NCBI RefSeq assembly: GCF_902686445.1
Contig: NC_062232.1
Span: 31,888,954-31,952,953, forward strand
Direction of reading: 5' to 3'
Length of the DNA: 64,000 nt
Source: Sciurus carolinensis
Taxonomy: Eukaryota; Chordata; Mammalia; Rodentia; Sciuridae
Shown: in pieces, positions 20,885-31,619 of the stretch
Numbering within the stretch: the stretch's first letter is position 1
Layout: the number at the start of each line of letters is the position of its first letter
Notes under the pieces: generated by a model
Seen by the model: the letters and a program-made list of their open reading frames with translations, nothing else
Database searches by the model: none
What the model was told of the DNA's origin: nothing
Translations under genes and position numbers: made by a program

Positions 20885-21920
20885 AACCATCTTTTGTTGG
20901 AGGGATTAGAGATAATAAATGCAGAAGTTTGAAAACTCACATTGGGAGATGAATTTTTTTCAGAAATCATGAAAGCAGTAAGCTATCCAAACTAAAAATG
21001 AAGCTACTCAGATTTTCCTAATTTAAGGATAATATATTGTCCCATTCATTTCTCTGAGATACTTGTATCCTCTGCAGTAGAGAAATGTGATTGATATCTT
21101 TGTTCTTGTGCAGAACGGTTTGAAGTTCCTGAGGGACATGGCAGGGGTGTCTGCCAGCGTATTAACCTTTTAAGAGAGAAATGACGTAGAACATGGAGGA
21201 GAAGCAGGTGGGATAGGCTGACTTCCACAAGAACAGTCTTGAACTTCTCTCTGCTTTGCAGTTATAGCTCAAGCCCATGGGTGATGAGAAATCATCAGGA
21301 AAATCCTCTTGTTTGGTCTCATGTACCCTGACCAACACCAAGTAATGAATTCTTTTCCTCACGGGAGCAGACAGCACCCCCAGACCTAACTCTTGTCTTT
21401 TGTGGTCAAGTAAAGCCCTGACTTGGTCTTTGAGTGCTTTCTCTGAAGACAGGCCTTACACATGGGGCATATGAAAATCCTTTTCTTAGTCTTTGGTTTA
21501 GAGATTGCTTGCCTTTTCCATTTGACATTGGGAGCCAGGTTCTTCTTAATTCTGTTCCCTAATGAAGCACAAGAGTGTCACCATGAACCTACAATTTCCG
21601 TCTAGAGAAAAGTAATGAAAGGGGTCAGAATTTCCCCTCCCAAGCTCTAGTAGTGGCCTGATTTGACCTCTAGTGACTTGGCTCTAGGAGCAAATCCCCT
21701 GTTGTCCACTTTCAGCTGGCAAGGGAGCAACCGCAGCTCTGGAGTAGTGAAGAAACCCACCATCATCAGGCAGTGGCTGTATAAAGGGTAGCTGGGGTTG
21801 AATATGTCTTGGCACCACATTTGGTAAGGAACAAACACTGTGGGAAAACTTGTGCCTGATCTCTGTGTTGGTGTCCTGAAATTGCTGACTCATGAAGGCA
21901 GGGCATGCGGTTTTTCTTGT
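20885..21920. other. Unassigned, no gene seen
   Basis: About 1 kb with no recognised element. The minus-strand frames at 21,046-22,091 have no domain, consistent splice structure or identifiable family. Confidence 0.45.
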
Positions 21921-21924
21921 TCTA

Positions 21925-21990
21925 TTCCCAACATTTAGCAGGATGCTTGGCACTTGCAGAAGCCCAGTAAATAAGTACTTAGAGTCTGCC
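21925..21990 (+). mobile_element. L2 3' end fragment, sense
   Basis: CAACATTTAGCAGGATGCTT, GGCACTTGCAGAAGCCCAGT and AATAAGTACTTAGAGT follow the conserved L2 tail pattern (cancer of 'most frequent entry, total cost, interval, AATAAAT'). Short and diverged. Confidence 0.5.
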
Positions 21991-22103
21991 AGAATTAGAG
22001 ATGCTTTCTCTTCCAAATAGGACCTATGGGACCTGAAAGGCAGGATACAAATAAATAACTCTTTCACTGATTTTTTAGAAGCAAGATTCACCTATCATAT
22101 AGA

Positions 22104-22197
22104 ATTTTATTTTTTTTTTTACTTTTTTGGGGGTATACTTGGGATGGAACCCTGAAGTGAGCCAGGGGTTCTTAACCACTGAGCCAACCCCAGCCCT
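22104..22197 (-). mobile_element. ID-part SINE, antisense, with a 14-base insert
   Basis: Only the ID part of the composite SINE remains (TTGGGATGGAACC ... AACCACTGAGCCAACCCCAG) behind a T-rich tail. Between GGAACC and AGGGGTTCTTAACC it carries about 14 extra bases not expected in the consensus. The 20-base string that includes them is repeated exactly at 23,021-23,040. Confidence 0.85.
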
Positions 22198-23565
22198 ATT
22201 TTTTACTTTTAAGGAAAATTCTGGTTTTTTTTTTTCAACCTTCATTTGAATTGCAGTGATTTAAAAAGTCCAGAGTGGGTTTACCCATTTATTTTGTCAC
22301 TGATAGTGCTTTCAACTTTCAGGAAATTTATCCTAGTAAACCACACCTGGGTTAGTTAATAAGATGTTGTTTGCCCTTGTAGCTATATGAGAAGAGTGGT
22401 AAACCATGGCTTTTCATGGGTTTTATGAATGCTCTATCTTAAGCCAGGAGCACATAAAAACTCTGTTAGGGAAAGGACAAAGTACAATGATAAGATCTGA
22501 GGATATAAGGAAAAGAGTAGAAGGTCAGAGGAATTCTCATCAGACAGTCCTCTGTACACAAACTAGTAATGGTGGTTGACTTAAGGGAGGAGAATAGGGA
22601 GGTTAGGGGCTCTGGGTGAAAGGTAGATTCTCTTCATTTATCCCTTTGTATCTTCCAAATTTTGTATTACATTCATTTCTGATCTTTCAAAACTAAATTG
22701 GTTAAAAAAATCAGTGCCTTCCTAACCAGGAAGAGGGAATAATTGCTTTGTCACTTGCCTTTCAGAAACACAGCAGCCAAACTCTGATGGTGTTTGTGGT
22801 GACCCATGCCACTTGGTTTTGCTGATATAATTACTTTCTCCAGTGAGGCTGATTTTAGAAACAGATGCAGATGCAGAATTTTAATCCAGGGTATGCTGTT
22901 TTGATAAGTAACTTCTGCATTTATCATCTTCCATTTGGCTTTTTATAGCTAATAGTTCATAAACATCTCAACTAATTCATAAAACCAGAAAGGACTGGTT
23001 TAATGTAGTACACTGTTTCTGGAACCCTGAAGTGAGCCAGAAAAATTTCAGGTTTCTAAACTTTGACCATACTACTATATTATTGATTACTGACCTTGAA
23101 ATTACTTCTTTATAAGAACTTGAAATTGTTCATAGTGAGTTCTGAAATGTAGAATTCTTTCATTTGTCTGGGTTTGAAAGGCTCAAATTAACTGAATGTC
23201 ATAGTCTAAACAAGAAGCTATAGCTTTGATTATGACCGATACATGATTTCTTGGTCAGGATGGGGTGCTGCTTAGAAAAGTGGAAGACTGATTACCATGT
23301 CGATAATCCTTCAGCAGAGTGGTAGGACTATGGTGAGGCAAAGAAAACCATCCTAACTCTCATGCCTATGTCTGATTTTCATTTCTCTAACTCGTTAAGT
23401 TCAGACTTGGTTCTTTTTCCACTCATTCTCTTATGTGATCTGCAAAGAGGTATGCAAATATTAATTTGCTTATTTCTCTTGGTGTGATCACCCTGCTTAC
23501 TGAGTATAAGAAGCTGATTTTTTTTTCTCCTTTACACAATTTATATGGTGTGGGAGATAGAATGA
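22198..23565. other. Unassigned, no gene seen
   Basis: About 1.4 kb of non-repetitive sequence, apart from the 20-base match at 23,021-23,040. This begins an 8.6-kb interval without squirrel SINEs. Confidence 0.45.
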
Positions 23566-23569
23566 AAGA

Positions 23570-23790
23570 TTTGTAGTCTGAAGATCCAAATTCTAGTCTG
23601 GCTTTTTTATAATATAGATGGTTGGCCTTAAATCCTGACTGAGTTATAGATTACTGTTGTTTTTATTTGTCTTCACAGATGAAACTAACTTTCTCATCTC
23701 ACAGGGATGATGTAGAGATTTGAGGAGAGCCCTGTGAGGCAATACTTTGTACACACTGAAGTGTAATCATTGTCGGTTTTCTTTACTCCC
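23570..23790 (+). mobile_element. Possible MIR fragment, sense
   Basis: CAAATTCTAGTCTGGC, CTTCACAGATGAAACTAACT, TCTCACAGGGATGATGTAGA and GAGGCAATACTTTGTAC resemble the second half of MIR in sense order. Diverged. Confidence 0.45.
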
Positions 23791-23959
23791 ATTCATAAGT
23801 GTAATTGGTAGGCCCTTTGGTTTCTGACACTTGACTTTCATTGGAACCATGAAACAAGCTACTGAAGCTAATGCTGCCTTGTAATAAGATCAAAAGCCTT
23901 CCTTTAGCCCAGGGTTGAGATGAAACCTCAGTCCTTGAACATTTTAAAGGTCATCATAC

Positions 23960-24260
23960 ATTCTGGAAGTTTCTCTTAATGGCTTCCAAAGCACCCCATT
24001 CTTTTGGTTTTTCTCTTCCCTCACTGATTGTTCTTTCTCAACTTTCTTTACTAGTTCTTCCTCTTTCCCCCAGTCTCTGAGTGTAGGGTGGATCCCAGGT
24101 CTCCATCCCTTGATGACCTCATCCCATCTCATGATTTAGAATATCACCTCAATCTGGAAAACTCCCCAACTTTCTCCTGAAATCCAGGCTCACCACCTAC
24201 ATCTTCTTCTACTTTCACATCTCAAACTCAATACAACCCCAAACTGAACTGATCGGCCCT
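23960..24260 (+). mobile_element. Possible L2/CR1-type LINE fragment
   Basis: The CT-rich stretch with CTCATCCCATCTCATGATTT, CACATCTCAAACTCAATAC and CCCAAACTGAACTGATC follows a familiar ancient LINE 3' pattern, also seen at 59,400-59,690. The minus-strand frame over 23,944-24,132 is not a gene. Confidence 0.4.
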
Positions 24261-24439
24261 GGAAACAAAACAGAATAAAACAAAAACCGTTATATCTAAA
24301 GCTGTACCCTTCCATACCTTTTCTTTCTCTCTCAGATTATTTTCTAGATACTTCTCCCTGTTCCCCTGTCCCTCTGATAGAGTCACAAAGAGAAGAAATA
24401 AGTATCTCAGTATTAGACATGAAATACAACCTGTGTTGT

Positions 24440-24505
24440 CTTCCACTGGGCTTATTTTAAGGATGAGAAAACAGACCCAAGGTCACACAGCCAGGTTTCT
24501 GGGAT
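24440..24505 (-). mobile_element. MIR core fragment, antisense
   Basis: AAGGATGAGAAAACAGACCC and AAGGTCACACAGCCAGG are the reverse-complement MIR core. Confidence 0.6.
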
Positions 24506-24509
24506 TCTT

Positions 24510-25195
24510 GTCCTTTTGGCAAAGAACTCTGTGATCTTTTGGGAGTTTTGTTTTTTGTTTTCAGAGACACCTAGTATAGTCATTTATAAAGATAGGATAC
24601 CCCAGGCTGGTTCTAGGCAACAGATGCATCAAAATATTGCATTAACCAAAATTTTCTGCTCAGTGTTTCTGTTTTCTTACCTAGTAAGCTGTGAACCTGC
24701 TCTCGCTCTCAAAGTTCTGTTATTTAAAACTTTGAATCATGACATTATTTCAAGCCTACCAACTGGAGGAAATGTTGCTGCCAGATTGATTCTGGCTATG
24801 CACATCTCTTGAATCCCTTAAACCAGATTCATGGGGGAAAGGTGCTATGGAAGGGCACATCATCATATTTATTTTTAGATTATTAAATTATTTATGTTAA
24901 CAGTAGAGAGGCTTTTCTGCTTTTTGAGCAGTAAATACTGATGTCTTTAGTAGGTCATTATTCATGCCCAGTAATCCCACAGATTGTTTACAAATAGGTT
25001 TCAGTTAGCAGTGTTCTCTAAACCAAGAAACATTGCCTAGAAAGAGTTCCTAGAGCCTAAAGGATTAAGGGAAGAAAACCAAGTAATTAAGACAGAATTA
25101 TCTTGCCTGGGTATAAGTATCATAATTAATTTTTCTGTATCTTGCCTACTTGAATTAAAAGGAAAAAATGTGATATTGAATGTCCATTCCTCTAA
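24510..25195. other. Unassigned, no gene seen
   Basis: No recognised feature. Confidence 0.4.
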
Positions 25196-25198
25196 GAT

Positions 25199-25300
25199 GG
25201 TGGTTCTCACCCTTGGCTGACTGTCTGTATCACTGGCAGTGCTAATTTTAAAAACTCCTCAGGTGATTCTAATGTGCAGTCAACGTTTGAGAATTCCTGT
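25199..25300. mobile_element. MER5A-type hAT fragment
   Basis: GTGGTTCTCACCCTTGGCTG at one end and CTCAGGTGATTCTAATGTGC then ACGTTTGAGAATTCCTG at the other keep both MER5A termini. The middle is deleted. Confidence 0.8.
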
Positions 25301-25304
25301 AGTA

Positions 25305-26390
25305 GGGACTTGAAAATACTTTGCAGAGGTCTGTCTTAATTTTTGCTTTCTAGAAGAGACTAGAACCTCCTTGGAATTTTTTTAATCATATTTATGGAAG
25401 ATAGGAAAATGACAAACAGTTCCCCTTCACCTTTAAGCATTATATTTTTCCAGACTCTTCAGCTCTAGCTACATGCACATAGCCAGTTGCCAGAACATGG
25501 AGTAGATATATTTCCAACTCTGTAGAGCTTAGGAGATTTATTAGTGTTGCCCCTAATCTATCTAAACCCTGAGACCAACTCACAATGACCCAGTCAGTAA
25601 TTGCAGGCCCAAAATTTGAACCCTGGATTTTCTGATTCCATAACTCCTTTGCAAAGTCTACTAGGATTTACCAAAACCCATTTTCTCTTTCTGGGCACAC
25701 AGGTATACAGATCGCCTTCCCCAGCCTCCCTCCACATTACCTATGGTAATGTAACTGGGCTCTAGTTGATATAACAAAATTGGGAGTATTATATGCCACC
25801 TCCAGACCTGGCCTCTGCACATGACCCCCATTCTTTTCCCATCCGTTGACTGCAAGCAAAGATGACCTTTGGATGGCTGCCTGCCAAATACCCACAGTGT
25901 GATTCTGTGTGAACAGGGAAAATATGTTTAGGGAGAAATTTGGAGGTTTATCTGTTTGAACAGGTAGTCCTACCTGAAGATAACTACTGTGACCCAGTGG
26001 AGAGGGAGAATAATAAAGAAGAGAACCTGGGAGGTGGGCATCCAGAGTATATGTGGAGGTCTTCGTCTTGACCAGGTGAAAGGATACGTCTTTGATTTTG
26101 ACAACTGGAAAGTAAGGAAGAAGTTGATGTGGAAGCATATAAATTTAGATGTATGTCAGGAAATTGAGGCTATTTTTTTTCTGATAGCTTCAATTTTCTT
26201 TGTGAATTCTAAGACAGAAGTCATCTATGGGCACTTTATGGGGCAGGATAAGTAGAATGAGGAGATAACTGTTCTGATAAGAAGCCCTTATGGAGAGTGA
26301 AAAAGAGATACAAAGGAAACAGTAGTGATCAATGTCAAGAATCTACTGAGGATGGAAATCACATGAATTTGTCCCACTAAAGACTATGTT
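25305..26390. other. Unassigned, no gene seen
   Basis: About 1.1 kb with no recognised repeat. The frames at 25,661-26,138 (minus) and 25,989-26,255 (plus) have no domain and are unsupported. Confidence 0.45.
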
Positions 26391-26394
26391 TCTC

Positions 26395-26465
26395 ATCCAC
26401 TTCTATTTCCTCAGTGCTCAGCATTGGGCCTGAGACAAGGCAGATTTTGAATAAATGATTTTCTG
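26395..26465 (+). mobile_element. L2 3' end fragment, sense
   Basis: CAGTGCTCAGCATTGGGCCT, GAGACAAGGCAGATTTTGAA and TAAATGATTTTCTGATTGAA match the L2 tail order. Confidence 0.6.
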
Positions 26466-26469
26466 ATTG

Positions 26470-27090
26470 AAGAATAAATATAGTGGCACTAAAGAGGCAA
26501 GAGCTGGGAAAGTGGGGCTATGGTCAGAAAATGGGATTTTAAATAGAATATTCTAGAGGTAGAGTGTTTCCATGTGCTGACAGATTTTATGTTTTGTCCA
26601 TGGAAGTAGGTGACAGGTGACAGCCATGGAATGGAGAAGAGGATCATTACCATTTGAGGTACTTTTGGGACTAAGATGCTAAAGGCAAGAGGTTACCCTG
26701 GATGATAGGACATGGAATTGAAACTATAGCCATCAACCATCTGTCAGTGTTTTAAACATATAAAGGGATTGGTACTTGATGTTAATAGGAAAAGATAGAC
26801 TGTGATATCTGGTATAGGCAGATGGTGTGGGTATTAGGGAGCAGCATGGCTACTCAAGAGTGGAAGGGCAATGGTCTGGAAGTTGCATTGGGCCATGAGA
26901 GAGATGTTGACTGTTCCTCATGGCAGTGAGTGTATTGGGTATGGGACAAAAGGGACACAGAAGACAGTATTCTCAAATGAGAGCTGGGTAATGGAGAGGG
27001 CCTAAGAGGTGAAAGGTACCTTCAGAGGAGAGGAATTTACTCCTCAACAATGGTACTGTGTTATAGTGGGGAGACTTTGGAAGGGATCTA
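26470..27090. other. Unassigned, no gene seen
   Basis: G/A-rich, no recognised element. Confidence 0.4.
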
Positions 27091-27094
27091 CAGT

Positions 27095-27500
27095 GTTCCA
27101 GTTATCTCTTGCCATGTTAATACTCTATTGCAATCAACCATGAGAACATGGAAGTGTATAATAGTAAGTATTTATTGTATATATTTCTGGAGTCAGATGG
27201 GAGTCACCTTCATGGCTCTGATGATCTTGCTTGGGTTTACTTACATGTCTGGTGGTAAGCTGTCAGCCAATCTATGCTGGCCTTGACTCGAATACCTTGG
27301 CTCTGCTATGTGTGTATCTCATTCACTTTCTGGCACCCATGGACAAGCCTAGGCATGGTCTTATCAAAGTGAAGGCAGGGGCAAGGTTGAGAGCAAGTAC
27401 GATTGCTCAATTGCTTTTTAAGCTTCTGTTTATATCACATTTGCTAACATTCCTGTTGATCTGAGCAAGTCACGTAGCTAAGCATCCCAAAGTGCTGCAC
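27095..27500. mobile_element. Ancient mammalian repeat, LTR-like, subfamily unresolved
   Basis: Starts GTTCCAGTTATCTCTTGCCA and keeps the word order of a mammal-wide repeat (a TTATTGTATATATTTCTGGA block, GCTTGGGTTTACTTACATGT, GAGAGCAAGTACGATTGCTC, GAGCAAGTCACGTAGC). Diverged; family not named. Confidence 0.4.
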
Positions 27501-27504
27501 CAAA

Positions 27505-28140
27505 GGGTATGGATATAGTGGGTGGAGAACTAGGGTCATTTTGCAATCTACTACATGTTGGGAAAGACATGGAGAGAAACTGAAGACTGTGAGTAGAAAG
27601 CTTTACAATGAGGGATGAGCAAGTAAGTAAAACAGGTTTGCTATTTGACCAGCAGAAGCATTAGTTTCTATAGGCATCTGATGGATTGGGAATGGGCACT
27701 CTGGGCCATCTCAGAAGAAAGCATGATCCACTTACCCTCTTGGCTTTGGTTTACCCATAGGTCAATGAAGATATTGACATTTTTTCAGGTTTTAGGTTAT
27801 AGTGATATACTACTTTTGAAAGTATTGTGTAAATGCTGAAGTTAAGATCTGGGGTAAGTGTGCATGTACATGTCCATCCCTGTTTTCCAGCACAGATCAA
27901 ACAATAGCTAGCAATCCCAGGCATGTGTGTAAGCCTAGCCAATATCACCAGAGCCACATTGAGGAATATTGCAGCCATGTAAAATCCGTATTACCATATA
28001 ATAGCTGTGTAGTTGTCTTAAATCCCTATTAATGTTACAGTGATGCCAACCATGGATCTCTTGAAAAAAATTATTTTCTATTTTTAGAAGACTATATCAA
28101 TTGAGTGGATTATGCCCCTGAGGTGGATGGCACAGATAAC
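27505..28140. other. Unassigned, no gene seen
   Basis: No recognised feature. Confidence 0.4.
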
Positions 28141-28613
28141 TTTCTTAGTTCTTTTTGTGTTGCTATAACAAAATACCCAAGACTGAATGCTTTATAAAGA
28201 AAAGAGGTTTATTTAGCTCACAGGTTTGAAGGCTAAAAGTCCAAGATCAGGGGGCCCTATCTGTTTGACCTCTAGTGAGGACTTTATGGCAATGTTACAA
28301 CATGGTTGATGGCACTGTAGAGGGAGCACATGCAGGAGAAACTAGTGGCACATGGGAAGAGTTCACATAGTGAGAGAAGCAGCAGAGATCAAGGAGGCAC
28401 CAGGTTCTCTTTTATCACAACCCATTCTCACAGGAACTGAATTGGTCCTATAAGACCTATATTATTCCATTCTAAGGGTAGTGTTCCCATGACCTAATCA
28501 CCTCCTACCAGGTTCTGCCTCTTACCACTCTACCACATTTCAAAACCATTAAGTTGGGGGCCAAACTTCCAGCACAAATGAACTTTTGGGCAACATACTT
28601 GAATCATATCCAG
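28141..28613 (-). mobile_element. MLT1-type MaLR LTR, antisense
   Basis: An old ERVL-MaLR solo LTR. The plus strand reads the reverse complement: GTTGCTATAACAAAATACCC, AAGAGGTTTATTTAGCTCAC, AAAAGTCCAAGATCAGGG, CCCATGACCTAATCACCTCC, ending near CAAATGAACTTTTGGGCAAC. On the minus strand an AATAAA polyadenylation signal lies at 28,213-28,208, close to the LTR 3' end, as expected. There is no internal region, and it cannot encode anything. Confidence 0.85.
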
Positions 28614-28619
28614 ACTATA

Positions 28620-30425
28620 CCACTCTAACACAGAGTGCTACAGAGGACTATAGATCCTAAACCAGTAAAGTAAACTAGTATTACCCTTTAGAGGCTAATA
28701 CTAAATCCTCTGTTGGCCACAGAATTCTACAGCTCTTTCTTTCAGAGAACCTGCTTAGAGAAATACGGCAAACAAGCCTAACTCAAAGAGTGGCTTGCAT
28801 TGGGCTGGCTCTCTGACTTCCCATGGATGAAGATGCACTTCCCTACTGTCTAGCACAGGCTTTACAGATGTAGGGCGTCTCCATCCTATCACCTCCTCCT
28901 ACATGATATCCACAAATGGATCCACTGGTCTTAATACCAAGTACCCTTCCCATGCCTCCCCCACACATGGGGGCTGAGTTGGCAAATGGACAACCAGAAG
29001 TGTCCTCCAGGTCCCAAGCCAGGTGTATGGATGACTCTTGGAGTGATTGTGGTTACATCTATGAGTAAGGACCCATTTGTGACCATGAACAAAGCTTCAG
29101 AGGAACTGTACCAAACATCACTTTTCATCTTGGGATCACTTCTGGTGACAATTTTGTACAACAAAACAAAACAAAACAAAACAAAAAACCCAACAATTCC
29201 ATTTTTCTTTTTCCTGAATAGGGAAAGTCTTTCATATGTGTGGTGTGGGTGGATTATAGTACCCATTTGTGGAAGTTTTCAGATGAATGTCATGCATTTG
29301 ACTTAATTAATACAATAAAAATCTCTGCATGCAAGCTTGTGCTATTTGCCTGATCCTGTTATGTTTCACCTCAGGTCAGTATTAGAGATGAATGTCACAG
29401 CTTCTTATTTTATATTCAGCTGTCAACTAACTGTTCTCATGGTTTTTAACACCTCTGCCCTCTTGACCATTCACTGGTGGATTGGGGAAGCTGAGTTGTT
29501 TTAAGCATTTAGATTTATCAATTTATGGACATGGATCTCTCTCTCTTACTGAGTATTTTTGGGGGGTGGAATTTGATGGCATCATCATTGAAAGGTACTC
29601 CATTCACTAGGGTGTATTTAGGTTTGTTTTGTAAAACTGACATATGGAGTAGATCTAAAAACAGATCATAATGAGAAATTGCTGCCCATTTATTTTGGAA
29701 ATCAGTCATGCAATTTAGTATTGACCCAGAGTTGATAATGTGGATTCCTACTGTGAAATTTTAAATTTTGACCAGTGGCCAACTTGGTTACAAATTTACT
29801 TAAACACAAATGTGTTACAGAAACTTGGCAAACAATTTCAGAAACTCCAAAATAACCAGCCTATTCTCTGCTATCATGTTTAAGAAAATGCATCTTCCAT
29901 TGAGCATTGGACCCTGTAGTAGGATTTATCAGAATCAGGGTGGGACTGTCACTCCAACATCCCAAGGGGTGAGACAACGAAGCATTGTTCATGACTCTTC
30001 TGGTTGGGGCTTTTATAACTCATGGGAGAGTCAGTCCTCAGCTTCTCTATCCCTCAGCCACCATGGTCTGCTGAGATGGATGTCTTTGATTTAGCTTGAC
30101 TTGGGCTCAGAGTTTCTTCTTCATAGTTTTGTACCTCTTTGCTGCCCATCCTATTTTTCTAGATCACCTGCTTAGGGACTTTGATGGAAGCAGGACTAGC
30201 AGCAAGGAGAGGGGAGTAACATTTTGAGAGATATCAAAAGTACCTCCTTTACTTTGAAAGTAAAAATGAGAACCTCTGACCTTAGGAATTTAGTGCAGTG
30301 CAGGTGACTTTGCATTTTTTTTTTTTAGCTATTTCTCAATGGCCAGTAACTTTTTGGCCTTAGGGATCCTTTGGGCTTGTGCTAAGTAGCATGCATATGC
30401 CATGTATTGTTAGTGTTTTCCCCTT
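28620..30425. other. Unassigned, with (AAAAC)n
   Basis: About 1.8 kb without a recognised transposon. An (AAAAC)n run lies at 29,158-29,188. The opposing frames at 28,931-29,306 span it and are not genes. Confidence 0.45.
29158..29188. repeat. (AAAAC)n simple repeat
   Basis: Five to six ACAAA units ending AAAAAACC. It resembles a SINE tail, but no SINE body is present to its left. Confidence 0.9.
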
Positions 30426-30429
30426 TGGC

Positions 30430-30770
30430 ATTTTGTTTCCTTTTTAATTACTATCTTTTATTTTATTGGTTCCTTTTAGTTTCTATAATAGTAGGTTCAT
30501 TTTCACATAATTATATAAGTATGGGATATATCATATTCTAATTCAGACCCCAGCACCTCTCCTTCCCCTTCTCTTTCCCCTCCCCCTGCTCCCTTCCCTC
30601 TATTGATCTTTCTGCCAATTACCCATAGTTATTGTTTATATCAATTTCTTGTGGATGTACACAATGGTGAGATTCACTATGGTGTATTCATTTATATACA
30701 TAGGAAAGTTATGTCAGATTCAAAAAATCTTCAGAAGTTTGTTCAATCTAAGACTCATATGTTACATTTC
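30430..30770 (-). mobile_element. L1 3' UTR fragment, antisense
   Basis: A pyrimidine-rich block (CCTCTCCTTCCCCTTCTCTT) is flanked on the left by TATAATAGTAGGTTCATTTT and on the right by GTGGATGTACACAATGGTGA and GGTGTATTCATTTATATACA. This is the layout of the 3' UTR in squirrel L1 elements, seen also at 485-800. No ORF2 sequence is included. Confidence 0.6.
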
Positions 30771-30821
30771 TCTAGTACCCACATTAAAATGTAAAAAGAA
30801 ACAGGTATGATGCTTAGATAT

Positions 30822-31037
30822 GCCAGGTGCAGTGGTGCACACTTATAATCCCAGAGGCTTGGGAGGCTGAGGCATGAGAATCACAAGTTTAAAGCCAGCC
30901 TTAAGAAACAAGGCACTGAGCAACTCAGTGAGACCCTGTCTCTAAAGAAAATACAAAACAGGACTGGGGATGTGGCTCAGTGGTTGAGTGCCCCTGAGTT
31001 CAATTCCTGGTACCTCCCCCCGCCCCCCCAAAAAAAG
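30822..31037 (+). mobile_element. Composite B1/ID SINE, sense, 10-bp TSD
   Basis: GCTTAGATAT at 30,812-30,821 and 31,038-31,047 is a perfect TSD. The 7SL/B1 part (GCCAGGTGCAGTGGTGCACA) is joined to the ID part (GGGGATGTGGCTCAGTGGTT, GAGTTCAATTCCTGG) and a short C/A tail. The 3' TSD ends exactly where the MaLR LTR starts. Confidence 0.95.
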
Positions 31038-31047
31038 GCTTAGATAT

Positions 31048-31452
31048 TGTTTTAGTCAACTTTTTCATTGCTGTGACTTAAAGACCCAACGAGAACAACA
31101 TAGAGGAGGAAAAGTTTATTTAAGGGCTTACAGTTTCAGAGGTCTCAGTCTATATACATCCAGTTCCATCAGGCAGAAGAGTATGGCAGAGAGGAGCAGC
31201 TCACATGATGATCAGGAAGCAGAGAGAGAGGTCTCCACTTGCCAGATACAAGTACATACCACAAAGCCTCACCCAATTCCCACCTCTTCCAGCCACACCC
31301 ACCACTTCAGTTACCACTCAGTTAATCCCTGTCAGAGGATTGATTCACTGATTGGGTTAAGACTCTGAAAACCCAATCATTTCTCCTCTGAACCTTCTTG
31401 CATTGTCTCACATATGAGCTTTGGTGGGACACCTCACATCCAAACCATAACA
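31048..31452 (-). mobile_element. Solo MaLR-type LTR, antisense, 5-bp TSD
   Basis: A 405-base LTR beginning TGTTTTAGTC and ending CCATAACA, bounded by GATAT at 31,043-31,047 and 31,453-31,457, the 5-bp TSD typical of ERVL-MaLR LTRs. On the minus strand, AATAAA (31,120-31,115) lies near the 3' end. There is no internal sequence, so recombination has left a solo LTR. The plus-strand frame at 30,988-31,368 crosses this junction and is not a gene. Confidence 0.95.
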
Positions 31453-31489
31453 GATATTTTGTATACTCTATTTTTCATATTCTTTGAAA

Positions 31490-31615
31490 TCTGGCTTATA
31501 TTTTAAATTTACAGTACATCTCAGTTTGTACTAGCCACATTTCAAGTACTGAGTGACCACTGTGGCTAATGGTGACTGCAATGGCTAGCACAGATCTATA
31601 GTATTGTGAAAGTGT
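31490..31615. mobile_element. Possible hAT-Charlie fragment
   Basis: TACTAGCCACATTTCAAGTA, CTGTGGCTAATGGTGACTGC and GCTAGCACAGATCTATAGTA resemble one end of a common mammalian hAT MITE. The other end is missing. Confidence 0.5.
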
Positions 31616-31619
31616 ATGT

